Of a DNA stretch of 64,000 bases, positions 54,791 to 63,981 are shown one piece after another (position 1 is the stretch's first letter; each line of letters starts with the position of its first letter). A program made the translations under genes and the position numbers. The notes below the pieces were generated by a model that had not been told where the DNA came from, searched no databases, and saw nothing but the letters and a program-made list of their open reading frames with translations. The DNA is from Micromonospora sp. RP3T (GTDB lineage: Bacteria; Actinomycetota; Actinomycetes; Mycobacteriales; Micromonosporaceae), in the NCBI RefSeq assembly GCF_003027925.1, contig NZ_PYPS01000014.1, forward strand, positions 94,251 through 158,250, given 5' to 3'.

Positions 54791-55297
54791 GTGCCCGACA
54801 GCGACAGCGACGGCTTCGACGAGTTCTACCGGGGCAGCCGGCAACGGCTGCTCGGCTTCGTGTACGTGCTCACCGGTGACCTGGCCGAGGCGCAGGACGC
54901 GGTGCAGGAGGCGTACATCCGGGCCTGGCAGCGGTGGTCGACCGTGCGCGGGTACGACGAACCGGAGTCCTGGGTGCGGGTGGTGGCCAGCCGGATCGCG
55001 GTGAGCCGGTGGCGCAGCCTGCGCAGTCGGGCCCGGGCCTACCTGCGGCACGGGGCACAGGAGAGCACTCCCGCCCCCAGCACGGACACCGTGGAGGTGG
55101 TGGCGGCATTGCGTCGGCTGCCCGAGGAGCAACGCACCGCCATCGCGCTCTACTACCTGCTTGGCATGCCGGTCGCCGAAGTGGCCCGGCAGACCGAGTC
55201 GCCGGTCGGCACCGTCAAGGCGCGGCTGTCCCGGGGCCGCGCCGCGCTGGCCGAACTGCTCGTGGTCGTAGATCTGGAGGAGCCCGCCGATGCGTGA
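54791..55297 (+). CDS. SigE-family (ECF-like) sigma factor
   Basis: 168 residues. Region 2: FDEFYRGSRQRLLGFVYVLTGDLAEAQDAVQEAYIRAWQRW. Region 4: LRRLPEEQRTAIALYYLLGMPVAEVARQTESPVGTVKARLSRGRAAL. GTG 54791 is spaced correctly from GGGGAGG; GTG 54785 overlaps that site. It overlaps the next gene by 8 nt, so a membrane partner is co-expressed. Confidence 0.92.
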   Translation: MPDSDSDGFDEFYRGSRQRLLGFVYVLTGDLAEAQDAVQEAYIRAWQRWSTVRGYDEPESWVRVVASRIAVSRWRSLRSRARAYLRHGAQESTPAPSTDTVEVVAALRRLPEEQRTAIALYYLLGMPVAEVARQTESPVGTVKARLSRGRAALAELLVVVDLEEPADA

Positions 55298-56156
55298 CGA
55301 CGACCCGACGTTCATCTCCCTGATGCAGCGTGAACTGCACGCCGTCCGGTGGGCGGAGCCGGCCGAGCTGCGGGCCCGGGCACGCCGACGCAGCCGGCGT
55401 GCGGCGGTCGCGGTGGCCGTGGCGGTGCTGACACTCACCTCCGGTGCCGCGCTCGTGACGAGCCGAGGCACCGACGCGCCGATGCCGGCCGCGGCCAGTC
55501 CGTCGGCGACTGTCTGGACCGCCACCGAGGTGCCCGCCGGGGCGCTGTTGCAACCGGCGGACCTGCGGCCGGCCATCGTGGAGCCCTGGACCGAGTCCGG
55601 CCTCGGCGAGGAGATCCGGCTGGACCGGATGCTGGAGTACTGCCGGCAGAACCAGGGACAGCCGACGACGTGGGAGCAGTCCCGTTATTCGCGTTCGGTG
55701 ACCATGGTCCGGGAACGTACCGGGGGCCGCGATCAGCGAGAGGGCCAGGTGCTGGCCATGCAGGACCTCTACCGGATCGCGCCGGACGGGGCCGACCGGC
55801 TCTTCGACGGGCTGCCCGCGCTGCTCGCGCCCTGCCGGATGTGGCGCTCCAGTGGCCCTACGGCGTGGCGCGGAAAGACGATCGACGCGGAGGTCGACCA
55901 CTCCTGGCAGGAGGTCGACCGCGACTTCGCCGGGGACGAGTCGGTGCTGGTGCGCCACACGGTCGGCCAGGCCCGCAACCTGGACACCGGCGCGTCACTC
56001 GGTGACACCACGTCTGTCACCGCGCAGGCGGTGGTGCGCGTCGGTGATCTGGTCAGCGTGCTCCAGAACGGTTCGGACGGCACCGAGTCGCAGTTGCGGG
56101 ACCTGGCCCGGCTCGCGGCCGAGCGGATGTGCGTGGCCGCCAACCCCGGCTGCTGA
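55290..56156 (+). CDS. Membrane-anchored partner of the SigE-family sigma factor
   Basis: 288 residues. A cytoplasmic stretch of about 35 residues (RELHAVRWAEPAELRARARRR), one helix (AAVAVAVAVLTLTSGAALV) and an outside domain of about 230 residues with three Cys. Position and the 8-nt overlap with the sigma gene suggest a regulatory role, but no ZAS or HxxxCxxC anti-sigma motif is present. A function is not assigned. Confidence 0.75.
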   Translation: MRDDDPTFISLMQRELHAVRWAEPAELRARARRRSRRAAVAVAVAVLTLTSGAALVTSRGTDAPMPAAASPSATVWTATEVPAGALLQPADLRPAIVEPWTESGLGEEIRLDRMLEYCRQNQGQPTTWEQSRYSRSVTMVRERTGGRDQREGQVLAMQDLYRIAPDGADRLFDGLPALLAPCRMWRSSGPTAWRGKTIDAEVDHSWQEVDRDFAGDESVLVRHTVGQARNLDTGASLGDTTSVTAQAVVRVGDLVSVLQNGSDGTESQLRDLARLAAERMCVAANPGC

Positions 56157-56167
56157 GCCAGGCCGCG

Positions 56168-56224
56168 TGTGAGAAGGGGCCCCCGCTCTACGCGAGGCGT
56201 TAACAGGGGGCCCCTCCTTACACC
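56168..56224. repeat. GGGGCCCC/31-bp palindromic repeat, copy D
   Basis: Cores at 56176-56183 and 56207-56214, 31 bp apart. The linker, read on the minus strand, is CTG-TTAACGCCTCGCGTA-GAGCG, with flanks GTGTGAGAA and CTCCTTACACC. It lies between two convergent genes, 11 nt from the plus-strand stop and immediately before the accB stop. Confidence 0.9.
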
Positions 56225-57807
56225 TACAGCGGGATGTTGCCGTGCTTCTTCGGCGGCAGCGTCTCGCGCTTGGTGCGCAGCACCCGCAGCGCCCGGACGA
56301 TCTGGGTCCGTGTCTCGTGCGGCGGGATCACCCCGTCGACGTAGCCGCGCTCGGCGGCGATGTACGGGTTGGCGAGCGTGTCCTCGTACTCGGCGATCTT
56401 CTCGGCGCGGACGGCGGCCGGGTCCTCGGCGTTCGCCAGCTCGGCGCGGTAGAGGATGTTCACCGCGCCCTGGGCGCCCATCACCGCGATCTGCGCGGTC
56501 GGCCAGGCGAAGTTGAGGTCCGCGCCGAGGTGCTTGGAGCCCATCACGTCGTACGCGCCGCCGTACGCCTTACGGGTGATCACGGTGACCTTCGGGACGG
56601 TGGCCTCGGCGTACGCGTAGATGAGCTTCGCGCCGCGCCGGATGATGCCGTCCCACTCCTGCCCGGTGCCGGGCAGGAAGCCGGGCACGTCCACGAACGT
56701 CAGCACCGGCACGTTGAACGCGTCGCAGGTGCGCACGAACCGGGCCGCCTTCTCCGAGGCGGCGATGTCCAGCGTGCCGGCGAACTGCATCGGCTGGTTC
56801 GCCACCACGCCCACCGGGCGACCCTCGACGCGGCCGAAGCCGACCACCATGTTCTGCGCGTACAGCGGCTGCACCTCGAGGAACTCGCCGTCGTCGAGCA
56901 CGTGCTCGATGACCCGGTGCATGTCGTACGGCTGGTTGGCCGAGTCCGGGATCAGCGTGTCCAGCTCCCGGTCCTCATCGGTGATCGCCAGCTCGGCCGG
57001 GGCGTCGAACACCACCGGCTCGTCCAGGTTGTTGGACGGCAGGTACGACAGCAGCGCCTTCACGTAGTCGATCGCGTCCTCCTCGTCGGTGCCGAGGTAG
57101 TGCGCGTTGCCGCTGCGGGCGTTGTGGGTGCGGGCGCCGCCCAGCTCCTCCATGCCGACGTCCTCGCCGGTGACCGTCTTGATCACGTCGGGGCCGGTGA
57201 TGAACATGTGCGAGGTCTGGTCGACCATCACGGTGAAGTCGGTGACCGCCGGGGAGTAGACCGCGCCGCCCGCGCACGGGCCCATGATCAGGGAGATCTG
57301 CGGGATGACACCGCTGGCGCGCACGTTGCGGAAGAAGATCTCGCCGTAGAGACCGAGCGAGGCGACGCCCTCCTGGATCCGCGCGCCACCGGAGTCGTTG
57401 ATGCCGACGACCGGGCAGCCGATCTTCATGGCCAGGTCCATCAGCTTGACGATCTTCTCCCCGAAGACCTCGCCGAGGGAGCCGCCGAAGACGGTGAAGT
57501 CCTGCGCGAACACGCAGACCTGCCGGCCGTCCACAGTGCCGTAGCCGGTCACCACGCCGTCGCCGTACGGGCGGGTGCGCTCCAGCCCGAAGTTCGTCGA
57601 GCGGTGCCGGGCGAACTCGTCCAGCTCGACGAACGAGCCCTCGTCGAGGAGCAGCCCGATCCGCTCCCGGGCGGTCTTCTTGCCCCGCGCGTGCTGCTTC
57701 TCGACCGCGCGCGCCGAACCGGCGTGCACCGCCTCGTCGAGCCGTCGCTCCAGGTCCGCCAGCTTGCCGGCGGTCGTGTGGATGGTGGTCCCGGTCTCGG
57801 TAGTCAC
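56224..57807 (-). CDS. Acyl-CoA carboxylase beta subunit (carboxyltransferase)
   Basis: 527 residues from GTG 57807. Two crotonase-like halves: [75 protein letters not shown] in the first; [46 protein letters not shown] and [12 protein letters not shown] in the second. Type is AccB/PccB of actinomycetes, which transfer CO2 from the biotin of AccA to acetyl- or propionyl-CoA. Divergent from birA, which attaches the biotin. The epsilon subunit gene is displaced to 48622-48834. Confidence 0.94.
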   Translation of the reverse strand: MTTETGTTIHTTAGKLADLERRLDEAVHAGSARAVEKQHARGKKTARERIGLLLDEGSFVELDEFARHRSTNFGLERTRPYGDGVVTGYGTVDGRQVCVFAQDFTVFGGSLGEVFGEKIVKLMDLAMKIGCPVVGINDSGGARIQEGVASLGLYGEIFFRNVRASGVIPQISLIMGPCAGGAVYSPAVTDFTVMVDQTSHMFITGPDVIKTVTGEDVGMEELGGARTHNARSGNAHYLGTDEEDAIDYVKALLSYLPSNNLDEPVVFDAPAELAITDEDRELDTLIPDSANQPYDMHRVIEHVLDDGEFLEVQPLYAQNMVVGFGRVEGRPVGVVANQPMQFAGTLDIAASEKAARFVRTCDAFNVPVLTFVDVPGFLPGTGQEWDGIIRRGAKLIYAYAEATVPKVTVITRKAYGGAYDVMGSKHLGADLNFAWPTAQIAVMGAQGAVNILYRAELANAEDPAAVRAEKIAEYEDTLANPYIAAERGYVDGVIPPHETRTQIVRALRVLRTKRETLPPKKHGNIPL

Positions 57808-57904
57808 CCGTGGAATATAACGATGGTTCAGGTGGGTGAGGTTGTGCAGTGCGCCTCACCGCTTACCGGCGACCGGCGAACCCTCAGGGCCGTAGGCTGG
57901 CGGG

Positions 57905-58783
57905 ATGCCCGGCTCGCCGTACACCGATCTGGATCGCCCGCCGCTGTCGGCGGCCCGGCTGCGGCGCGCGCTGGTCGCCCCGCACGGGCCCTGGCGCCGG
58001 TTGGAGCTGCTGGTGGAGACCGGCTCGACAAACGCCGACGTGGTGGCCGCCGCACGGGCCGGCGAACCGGAGGGCCTGGTGGTGGTCGCCGAGCGGCAGA
58101 CCGCCGGCCGGGGCCGGCGGGGCCGGGTCTGGCAGTCGCCGCCGCGCGCCGGCATCGCGACCAGCGTCCTGCTCCGGCCCGGGGAGGCGGTCGCCGAACG
58201 TGGCTGGTCGCCGGTGCCGGCCACCGGGTACGGCTGGCTGCCGCTGCTGGCCGGCGTCGCGCTGGCCGAGGCGGTTCGCCTGCTGGCCGAGCTGGACGCC
58301 CGGCTGAAGTGGCCCAACGACCTGCTGGTGGACGGCGCGAAGTGCGCCGGGGTGCTGGCCGAGGCGGTGCCCGGCGACGGGGCCGCGCCGCCCGCGATCG
58401 TGGTCGGCGTCGGCCTCAACGTGACGCTGCGCGCCGCCGAACTGCCGGAGAACCCGACCGGGCTGCCGGCCACCTCGCTCCAGCTCGCCGGCGCCACCGC
58501 CACCGACCGCGATCCGCTGCTGCGGGCGGTGCTGCGTTCGCTCGCCGACTGGTACGCGCGCTGGCGCGAGGCCGGGGGCGACGCGGAGGCCAGCGGGCTG
58601 CGCGACGCGTACCTGGCCGGGTGCGCCACGATCGGCCGCCGGGTGCGGGTGCTGCTGCCGGACGGGCGCGAGGTGCACGGCACCGCGACCGGCGTCGACC
58701 CCGACGGCCAGCTCGTGGTTGACGCCGCCGACGCCACCGCCCCCCTCCGCCTGGCCGCCGGCGACGTGCTCCACCTGCGGTGA
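57905..58783 (+). CDS. birA: Biotin--[acetyl-CoA-carboxylase] ligase
   Basis: 292 residues. Catalytic core: VETGSTNADVVAAARAG, AERQTAGRGRRGRVW (biotinyl-AMP loop), LKWPNDLLVDGAKCAGVLAE and VVGVGLNV, then an SH3-like C-domain. The N-terminal DNA-binding domain of E. coli BirA is absent, so it is a monofunctional ligase. ATG 57905 follows TAGGCT (57892-57897) by seven bases. Its job here would be biotinylation of AccA. The TGA stop is part of a GGGGCCCC repeat flank. Confidence 0.94.
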   Translation: MPGSPYTDLDRPPLSAARLRRALVAPHGPWRRLELLVETGSTNADVVAAARAGEPEGLVVVAERQTAGRGRRGRVWQSPPRAGIATSVLLRPGEAVAERGWSPVPATGYGWLPLLAGVALAEAVRLLAELDARLKWPNDLLVDGAKCAGVLAEAVPGDGAAPPAIVVGVGLNVTLRAAELPENPTGLPATSLQLAGATATDRDPLLRAVLRSLADWYARWREAGGDAEASGLRDAYLAGCATIGRRVRVLLPDGREVHGTATGVDPDGQLVVDAADATAPLRLAAGDVLHLR

Positions 58784-58836
58784 AAGGAGGGGCCCCTGCT
58801 TAACGCCTCCGGTATAGGTGGGGCCCCGTCTCACAC
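58780..58836. repeat. GGGGCCCC/31-bp palindromic repeat, copy E
   Basis: Cores at 58789-58796 and 58820-58827, 31 bp apart. The linker is TGC-TTAACGCCTCCGGTA-TAGGT, nearly the same as in copy A, with flanks GTGAAAGGA and GTCTCACACC. It contains the birA stop. Confidence 0.9.
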
Positions 58837-58924
58837 CACCCGGCCTCCGGCCCGCGCGGCCGATGCCGCCGGTGTGCCCCGACCGGTTACGGTCAGCGCG
58901 TCCGGTTCCGCGAGGAGGTTCGAA

Positions 58925-59494
58925 GTGGCGTTCCCCGAAGACGTGCTCACCGAGGACGAGCACGTCGTGCTGCACCTGCACCCGCACTGGAAGGCCCTGA
59001 TCCGGCCGATCCTGGTGCTGGCGCTCACCGTCGCGGCGGTGGTCGCCGGCTGGCTCCTGCTGCCCGACGGCGACGGCGGCGCCATCGCGCTGTACGTCCT
59101 CGCCGGGCTCGGCCTGGTACTGGTGCTCTGGCTGGGCCTGTGGCCGTTCCTGGTCTGGCGCACCACGCACTACCTGTTCACCAACGAGCGGGTGCTGCTC
59201 CAGGAGGGCGTGCTCTCCCGCAACCGGCGGGACCTGCCGCTGACCCGGATCAACGACCACGCCATGCACCAGCGTTTCGTGGAGCGGATGCTCGGCTGCG
59301 GCACGTTGACCATCGAGTCGGCCGGTGAGCGGGGCCAGTCGGTGCTGCACGACGTGCCGCACGTGGATCGGGTGCAGACGAAGCTCTACGAGCTGGTCGA
59401 GGCCCACCACGACAAGCACAGCCTGGGCGACGGCGAGATGCGGGAGATGCTTGCCGACATGGCCGAGGGGAAGCCGCTCCGCGACCCCTCGTGA
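58925..59494 (+). CDS. PH domain-containing (YdbS-like) membrane protein
   Basis: 189 residues from GTG 58925 (GAGGAGG upstream). HVVLHLHPHWKALIRP precedes two helices (ILVLALTVAAVVAGWLLLP and ALYVLAGLGLVLVLWLGL). Then comes a bacterial PH domain with YLFTNERVLLQEGVLSRNRRDLPLTRINDH and GCGTLTIESAGERGQSVLHDVPHVDRV. Such bPH2 proteins are common; role unknown. Confidence 0.88.
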   Translation: MAFPEDVLTEDEHVVLHLHPHWKALIRPILVLALTVAAVVAGWLLLPDGDGGAIALYVLAGLGLVLVLWLGLWPFLVWRTTHYLFTNERVLLQEGVLSRNRRDLPLTRINDHAMHQRFVERMLGCGTLTIESAGERGQSVLHDVPHVDRVQTKLYELVEAHHDKHSLGDGEMREMLADMAEGKPLRDPS

Positions 59495-59519
59495 GCCGCG
59501 TCGGGGCGGGTGCCCAGGT

Positions 59520-60218
59520 TCAGCGGCGGGCGCGGCGGGACGGGAACTCGGCGGCCAGTTCGGCGTCCAGGTCGGCGCGGAGCGCCCCGCCCAGCGCGGC
59601 GTCGACCGGAGCCGTCCGCCCCTGGGGCGGCGTGTAGTCGCTCCTCGGGCGGCTCGCGCCCGGGGGCGGCTCCTCCTCCTCCAGCTCGCTCACCGATTCG
59701 GCCAGCTCGGCGACCGGGTCCATCTCCGCGACGTTGTCCCACTCGTCGCGGGGCACGGCGTGCCAGGTCTCCTCGGCGTGCTTCGGCACCGGCTGGAACA
59801 CGAACGTGCGGTAGGACCAGAAGCGGAACAGGGTGGCCAGCAGGACGCCGACCGTCTTCGCCAGGTTCAACGCCAGCAGACCGTGTACGCCGAGGCCGTA
59901 CTTCGCCAATGCCAGGACGCCGAGTTCGATGACCAGGCCGGCACCGTTGAACAGGAAAAACAGGACGTATTCCCGCCGTAGGGCGGATTTCGGTCGATCC
60001 CGGTACGTCCAGTGCCGATTCATCAGATACGACGTGATCGTGGCGACGATGGTCGCGATCACGGTCGCCTTGAGTTGGCCGTCCCGGAAAACGGTGAGTG
60101 CCAGCGCATTGAACACCGCGTAATTGATGACGGTGTTGATGCCGCCGACGATGCCGAACTTGGCCGCCTCACGGATGAACTTCTGCCAGCGCTCGGGCAG
60201 CAGACGGACTCCAGGCAT
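59520..60218 (-). CDS. GtrA-like membrane protein with acidic C-terminal tail
   Basis: 232 residues with four helices of the GtrA family: FGIVGGINTVINYAVFNAL, ATVIATIVATITSYLMNRHWTYRD, EYVLFFLFNGAGLVIELGVLAL and LAKTVGVLLATLFRFWSYRTFVF. An acidic tail (ELAESVSELEEEEPP) follows. GtrA proteins are thought to flip polyprenyl-linked sugars. ATG 60218 has AAGGTG. In tandem with a second GtrA gene, so the two may pair. Confidence 0.88.
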   Translation of the reverse strand: MPGVRLLPERWQKFIREAAKFGIVGGINTVINYAVFNALALTVFRDGQLKATVIATIVATITSYLMNRHWTYRDRPKSALRREYVLFFLFNGAGLVIELGVLALAKYGLGVHGLLALNLAKTVGVLLATLFRFWSYRTFVFQPVPKHAEETWHAVPRDEWDNVAEMDPVAELAESVSELEEEEPPPGASRPRSDYTPPQGRTAPVDAALGGALRADLDAELAAEFPSRRARR

Positions 60219-60281
60219 GCGGAACACCTTAGGGCAGTGGGCAGGGCCGGCTGGGCCCGGCGGGTCGGGTTGGGCGGTGCG

Positions 60282-60818
60282 TCACGCCCCGGACTCTCGA
60301 TCTCGGCTCGGTGCCGGAACGGGGGGAGTTCCCGCCTCGACGAAGACGAATCGTCGGTACGACCAGAAGCGGAACAGCGTCCCCAGGCCGGTGCCGACGA
60401 TGAAGCTGGCGATGTTGTCGGCCAGGGGCGTCTGGAACACCGCCGGCCAGATCGCACCCAGGCCGTAGCGGCTGATCGCCAGGCAGGCCACCGCGATGCC
60501 GAGGCCCACCCCGTTGAAGAAGAAGAACAGCGCGTACTCGCGGGCGGGGTTGGAGCGTTGGCGGTGCCGCCAGGTCCAGAACCGGTTGCCGAGGAAGGCG
60601 ACCGTCGCGGCGACCACGGTGGAGATGGTCTTCGCCGCCAGCGGCGGCATGCCGCGCCCGCTCGACAGGTAGTTGAAGAGCGCGAAGTCGACGAGGAAGG
60701 CGAAGCCGCCGACGGTGGCGAACTTGCTCAGCTCGTGGATGAGGTGACCGAAGCGGTGGAGCAGCGCTCCGATCGGACCCCGACGGGTCGGCGGAGCCCC
60801 CGGTTGGTCCCCGGTCAT
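60282..60818 (-). CDS. GtrA-like membrane protein
   Basis: 178 residues. Four helices: FATVGGFAFLVDFALFNYL, ISTVVAATVAFLGNRFWTWRH, EYALFFFFNGVGLGIAVACLAI and NIASFIVGTGLGTLFRFWSYRRFVF. It shares NRxWTxR, EY-LFFxFNG and FRFWSYR with the downstream neighbour, so they are tandem paralogues. ATG 60818 chosen; in-frame codons upstream lack family similarity. Confidence 0.85.
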   Translation of the reverse strand: MTGDQPGAPPTRRGPIGALLHRFGHLIHELSKFATVGGFAFLVDFALFNYLSSGRGMPPLAAKTISTVVAATVAFLGNRFWTWRHRQRSNPAREYALFFFFNGVGLGIAVACLAISRYGLGAIWPAVFQTPLADNIASFIVGTGLGTLFRFWSYRRFVFVEAGTPPVPAPSRDRESGA

Positions 60819-61259
60819 CGTCGCGGCCACTCGCCGAGAGTACCGGTTGAGGGGAAGGGGGACCGACCGCAACGGCGAGTCGGCCGCGACAACTTCCACG
60901 CCGTCCGCCGCGACCGGGTCGCCGGGAGGCGGTCCGGTGGTCCGTTCCGAATGTCCGTGAGCAGAGCGTAACCGACCGTGCGAATGCATGTGGCGCGTCA
61001 CCTAATCCCGCTTCCGCGGGTCGGGCGGTCGAAGGTTCACCGAAGGATTTGCGTGAAACTGCGCGCGAAAGCGGGTATCAGATCGCGTAGCCGCAGCGTG
61101 GGCGTACCTTGTGCAGTTCTTCACAACCAGTCCCACTGACTGGGGAGGCAGCCCGGTTTACGCTGAGCCCAATCCCAGGTTTCCACGACGGCGGCGCCTC
61201 ACCCGCCAGAACTCGTGCATCCCATAGATCGGTCAGCGTCGACCACAAGGAGATGTGAC
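60819..61259. other. Intergenic control region between gtrA-like gene and pckG
   Basis: 441 bases without a gene. The left third serves the minus-strand GtrA gene. Near pckG two palindromes lie side by side: TTGTG-N8-CACAA (61109-61126) and CCAGTC-N5-GACTGG (61127-61143). They are 116-150 bp before the pckG ATG. No clear -35/-10 pair could be chosen. The pckG ribosome site AAGGAGATG is at the right end. Confidence 0.6.
61109..61143 (+). promoter_or_regulatory. Adjacent double palindrome upstream of pckG
   Basis: TTGTG-CAGTTCTT-CACAA abuts CCAGTC-CCACT-GACTGG with no base between. Two perfect dyads of different sequence next to each other suggest two regulators, or one composite site, for the gluconeogenic gene downstream. 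The first resembles a CRP-family site with altered spacing. Confidence 0.45.
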
Positions 61260-63101
61260 ATGGTTGCTCCGGCTGTTGTGCGGGGTATCGATCAGGCCCC
61301 GACGTCCCACCCCAAACTGCTCGCCTGGGTCCGAGAGGTCGCGGAACTGACCACCCCGGAGCGGGTGGTGTGGGTGGACGGGTCCGACGAGGAGTGGCGT
61401 CGCCTCACCGACGAACTCGTCTCCAACGGCACCCTGATCCGGCTGAACCCCGAGAAGAAGCCCAACTCGTTCTACGCGCGGACGGACCCGACGGACGTCG
61501 CCCGGGTGGAGGAGCGCACCTTCATCTGCTCCGTCGACGAGGCGGACGCCGGCCCCACCAACAACTGGATGGCGCCGGCCGAGATGAAGCGGACGATGAC
61601 GGAGCTGTACCGCGGCAGCATGCGCGGTCGCACCATGTACGTCATCCCGTTCTGCATGGGCCCGGTCGAGGCCGAGAACCCCATGTTCGGCGTCGAGATC
61701 ACGGACAGCCCGTACGTGGTCGCCTCGATGCGGATCATGACCCGGATGGGATCCTCGATCCTGGCGGCGATGGGCGACGACGCCGACTTCGTGCACGCGC
61801 TGCACTCGATCGGCGCGCCGCTGGCGCCCGGCCAGCAGGACGTGGCCTGGCCGTGCAACGAGACGAAGTACATCTCGCACTTCCCGGAGACCCGGGAGAT
61901 CTGGTCCTTCGGTTCCGGTTACGGCGGCAACTCGCTGCTCGGCAAGAAGTGCTACTCGCTGCGGATCGCCAGCGTGATGGGGCGCGACGAGGGCTGGCTC
62001 GCCGAGCACATGCTGATCCTCAAGATCACCTCGCCGGAGGGCAAGGTCTACCACATCGCCGGCGCCTTCCCGTCGGCCTGCGGCAAGACCAACCTCGCCA
62101 TGCTGGAGCCGACCATTCCGGGCTGGAAGGTCGAGACCATCGGTGACGACATCGCCTGGATGCGTTTCGGCCCGGACGGCCGCCTCTACGCGATCAACCC
62201 GGAGTACGGCCTGTTCGGCGTCGCGCCCGGCACCGACTGGAAGACCAACGCCAACGCCATGCGGACGCTGGACCGCGGCAACTCGGTCTTCACCAACGTG
62301 GCGCTCACCGACGACGGCGACATCTGGTGGGAGGGCATGGGTGAGCCGCCGGCGCACCTGATCGACTGGAAGGGCAACGACTGGACGCCGGAGAGCGACC
62401 ACCTCTCCTCGCACGCGAACAGCCGGTTCTGCACCCCGATCACGCAGTGCCCGATCCTGGCCGACGACTACTACGACCCGAACGGCGTGCCGATCGACGC
62501 GATCCTGTTCGGCGGCCGGCGGCGGGACACCGTCCCGCTGGTCACCGAGGCGCGGGACTGGGTGCACGGCGTCTACATGGGTGCCACGCTCTCCTCGGAG
62601 ACCACCGCCGCCGCGTCCGGCGCGGTCGGCGTGGTGCGCCGCGACCCGATGGCCATGCTGCCGTTCATCGGCTACCACGCCGGTGACTACTTCCGGCACT
62701 GGATCGAGATGGGCAAGGGCACGGACGGCGACGAGGCCAAGCTGCCCAAGATCTACTACGTCAACTGGTTCCGCAAGGACGCCGAGGGCAGCTTCCTCTG
62801 GCCGGGCTTCGGTGAGAACTCCCGCGTCCTCAAGTGGGTCATCGAGCGCCTGGAGGGCACCGCCGACGCGGTGGAGACCCCGATCGGCATGGTCCCGGCG
62901 CAGGACGCGCTGGACGTCGAGGGCCTCGACATGACCCCGGAGGACGTCCGGATCGCCCTGAAGGTCGACCCGGAGGAGTGGCGCAAGGAGCTGCCGCTGG
63001 TCACCGAGTGGTTCGAGAAGTTCGGTGACAAGCTCCCCGGCGTGCTCTGGGCCGAGCTGGACGCGTTGCGCGCCCGGCTGGACGTGGAGCCGCAGAAGTA
63101 A
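61260..63101 (+). CDS. pckG: Phosphoenolpyruvate carboxykinase (GTP)
   Basis: 613 residues. It interconverts oxaloacetate plus GTP and PEP plus CO2 and GDP at the TCA cycle/gluconeogenesis branch. Motifs: [43 protein letters not shown], the P-loop-like [14 protein letters not shown] with the reactive Cys, [26 protein letters not shown] and [15 protein letters not shown] 61260 with AAGGAG. The GTP-dependent type is normal for actinomycetes. Monocistronic, with a terminator at its 3' end. Confidence 0.97.
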   Translation: MVAPAVVRGIDQAPTSHPKLLAWVREVAELTTPERVVWVDGSDEEWRRLTDELVSNGTLIRLNPEKKPNSFYARTDPTDVARVEERTFICSVDEADAGPTNNWMAPAEMKRTMTELYRGSMRGRTMYVIPFCMGPVEAENPMFGVEITDSPYVVASMRIMTRMGSSILAAMGDDADFVHALHSIGAPLAPGQQDVAWPCNETKYISHFPETREIWSFGSGYGGNSLLGKKCYSLRIASVMGRDEGWLAEHMLILKITSPEGKVYHIAGAFPSACGKTNLAMLEPTIPGWKVETIGDDIAWMRFGPDGRLYAINPEYGLFGVAPGTDWKTNANAMRTLDRGNSVFTNVALTDDGDIWWEGMGEPPAHLIDWKGNDWTPESDHLSSHANSRFCTPITQCPILADDYYDPNGVPIDAILFGGRRRDTVPLVTEARDWVHGVYMGATLSSETTAAASGAVGVVRRDPMAMLPFIGYHAGDYFRHWIEMGKGTDGDEAKLPKIYYVNWFRKDAEGSFLWPGFGENSRVLKWVIERLEGTADAVETPIGMVPAQDALDVEGLDMTPEDVRIALKVDPEEWRKELPLVTEWFEKFGDKLPGVLWAELDALRARLDVEPQK

Positions 63102-63112
63102 CAGGTGTGCCG

Positions 63113-63131
63113 GTTGCCCGCGCCGGGCAAC
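63113..63131 (+). terminator. Terminator of pckG
   Basis: GTTGCCCG-CGC-CGGGCAAC, a perfect 8-bp stem with a three-base loop, starts 12 nt after the pckG stop and ends 10 nt before the next start. Confidence 0.8.
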
Positions 63132-63141
63132 AACGGATGCC

Positions 63142-63981
63142 ATGAGGACGGCCGCCGAACCTGTCGAGGTCCGGCGGCCGTCCGCCGTCCGGGCGCTGAC
63201 CACGCTGCTCGCCGTGACCGCGGGGGCCACCGTCGTGGTCGAGCTGCTCAATTACTGGTACGCCCCGGAGCAGGAGTTCGGCCTCGCGGTACGCACCGGT
63301 TGGGCGATGCTCCGCTCGCTGGGTTTCCTGATCCTGATCGGGCACGTCAACCGGGGACGGGTGGCGGCCCGCCCGTTCGGGTTGATCCTGGCCGTGACCA
63401 CCGTCTTCGCGGTGGGCCGCCTGATCGTGCCCCGGCAGGGGGTGCCGGCGCTGCCCGGCCTGCTCGGGTTCGCGGCGCTCACCGCGCTCTGCGTCGCCGT
63501 GGTGGTGCTGCTCTACCGCTCCGACGCGGTCCGGGCGCACCTGGTCCGGCACCGCAAGGGCCTGGTCGTCGAGGGCGGGACGATCGCCTGGCGCGAGGTG
63601 ACGCCGAAGCGCCCGCAGGCGAACGGGTGGCTGCTGACCGCCCGGGTCGCCGCGTTCACCTACAGCCCGTTGATGCTGGTGCCGGCGCTGGTGGCGACCG
63701 GGTCACTGCTGGACGGCGGGGTCGCCGCCGTGCCCGCGGTGCTGTTCTGGATCGGCGCCGGCATCGCGGCCAGCTACGCGGTGCTGTTCTGCACCGCGTT
63801 CCTGCTGCGCGGCAAGGGCTGGGCGCGGCGGGCGCTGGTGGTGGTGACGTTCGGCGTGCTCGCGCTCGACCTCCCGCTCTGCTGGTGGCTGCTCGGCTCC
63901 GACGGCCTGATCCGCGACGGCGCCCCCCTCCTCACGGCCGCCGCCCTCACCCTCTACTCCCTCCACCGAGCCACCCCCTGA
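63142..63981 (+). CDS. Polytopic membrane protein of unknown function
   Basis: 279 residues with about eight hydrophobic helices (VRALTTLLAVTAGATVVVELL, AMLRSLGFLILIGHV, PFGLILAVTTVFAVGRLIV, GLLGFAALTALCVAVVVLLY and more) and a short basic loop (RSDAVRAHLVRHRKGLVVEG) in the middle. No family motif that I recognise. ATG 63142 is 40 nt after pckG but beyond its terminator. Confidence 0.75.
   Translation: MRTAAEPVEVRRPSAVRALTTLLAVTAGATVVVELLNYWYAPEQEFGLAVRTGWAMLRSLGFLILIGHVNRGRVAARPFGLILAVTTVFAVGRLIVPRQGVPALPGLLGFAALTALCVAVVVLLYRSDAVRAHLVRHRKGLVVEGGTIAWREVTPKRPQANGWLLTARVAAFTYSPLMLVPALVATGSLLDGGVAAVPAVLFWIGAGIAASYAVLFCTAFLLRGKGWARRALVVVTFGVLALDLPLCWWLLGSDGLIRDGAPLLTAAALTLYSLHRATP

Noticed and set aside
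55290..56156. Anti-sigma factor of the ZAS type
   Set aside because: Gene position fits, but no zinc HxxxCxxC motif is present, so only a membrane partner is called.
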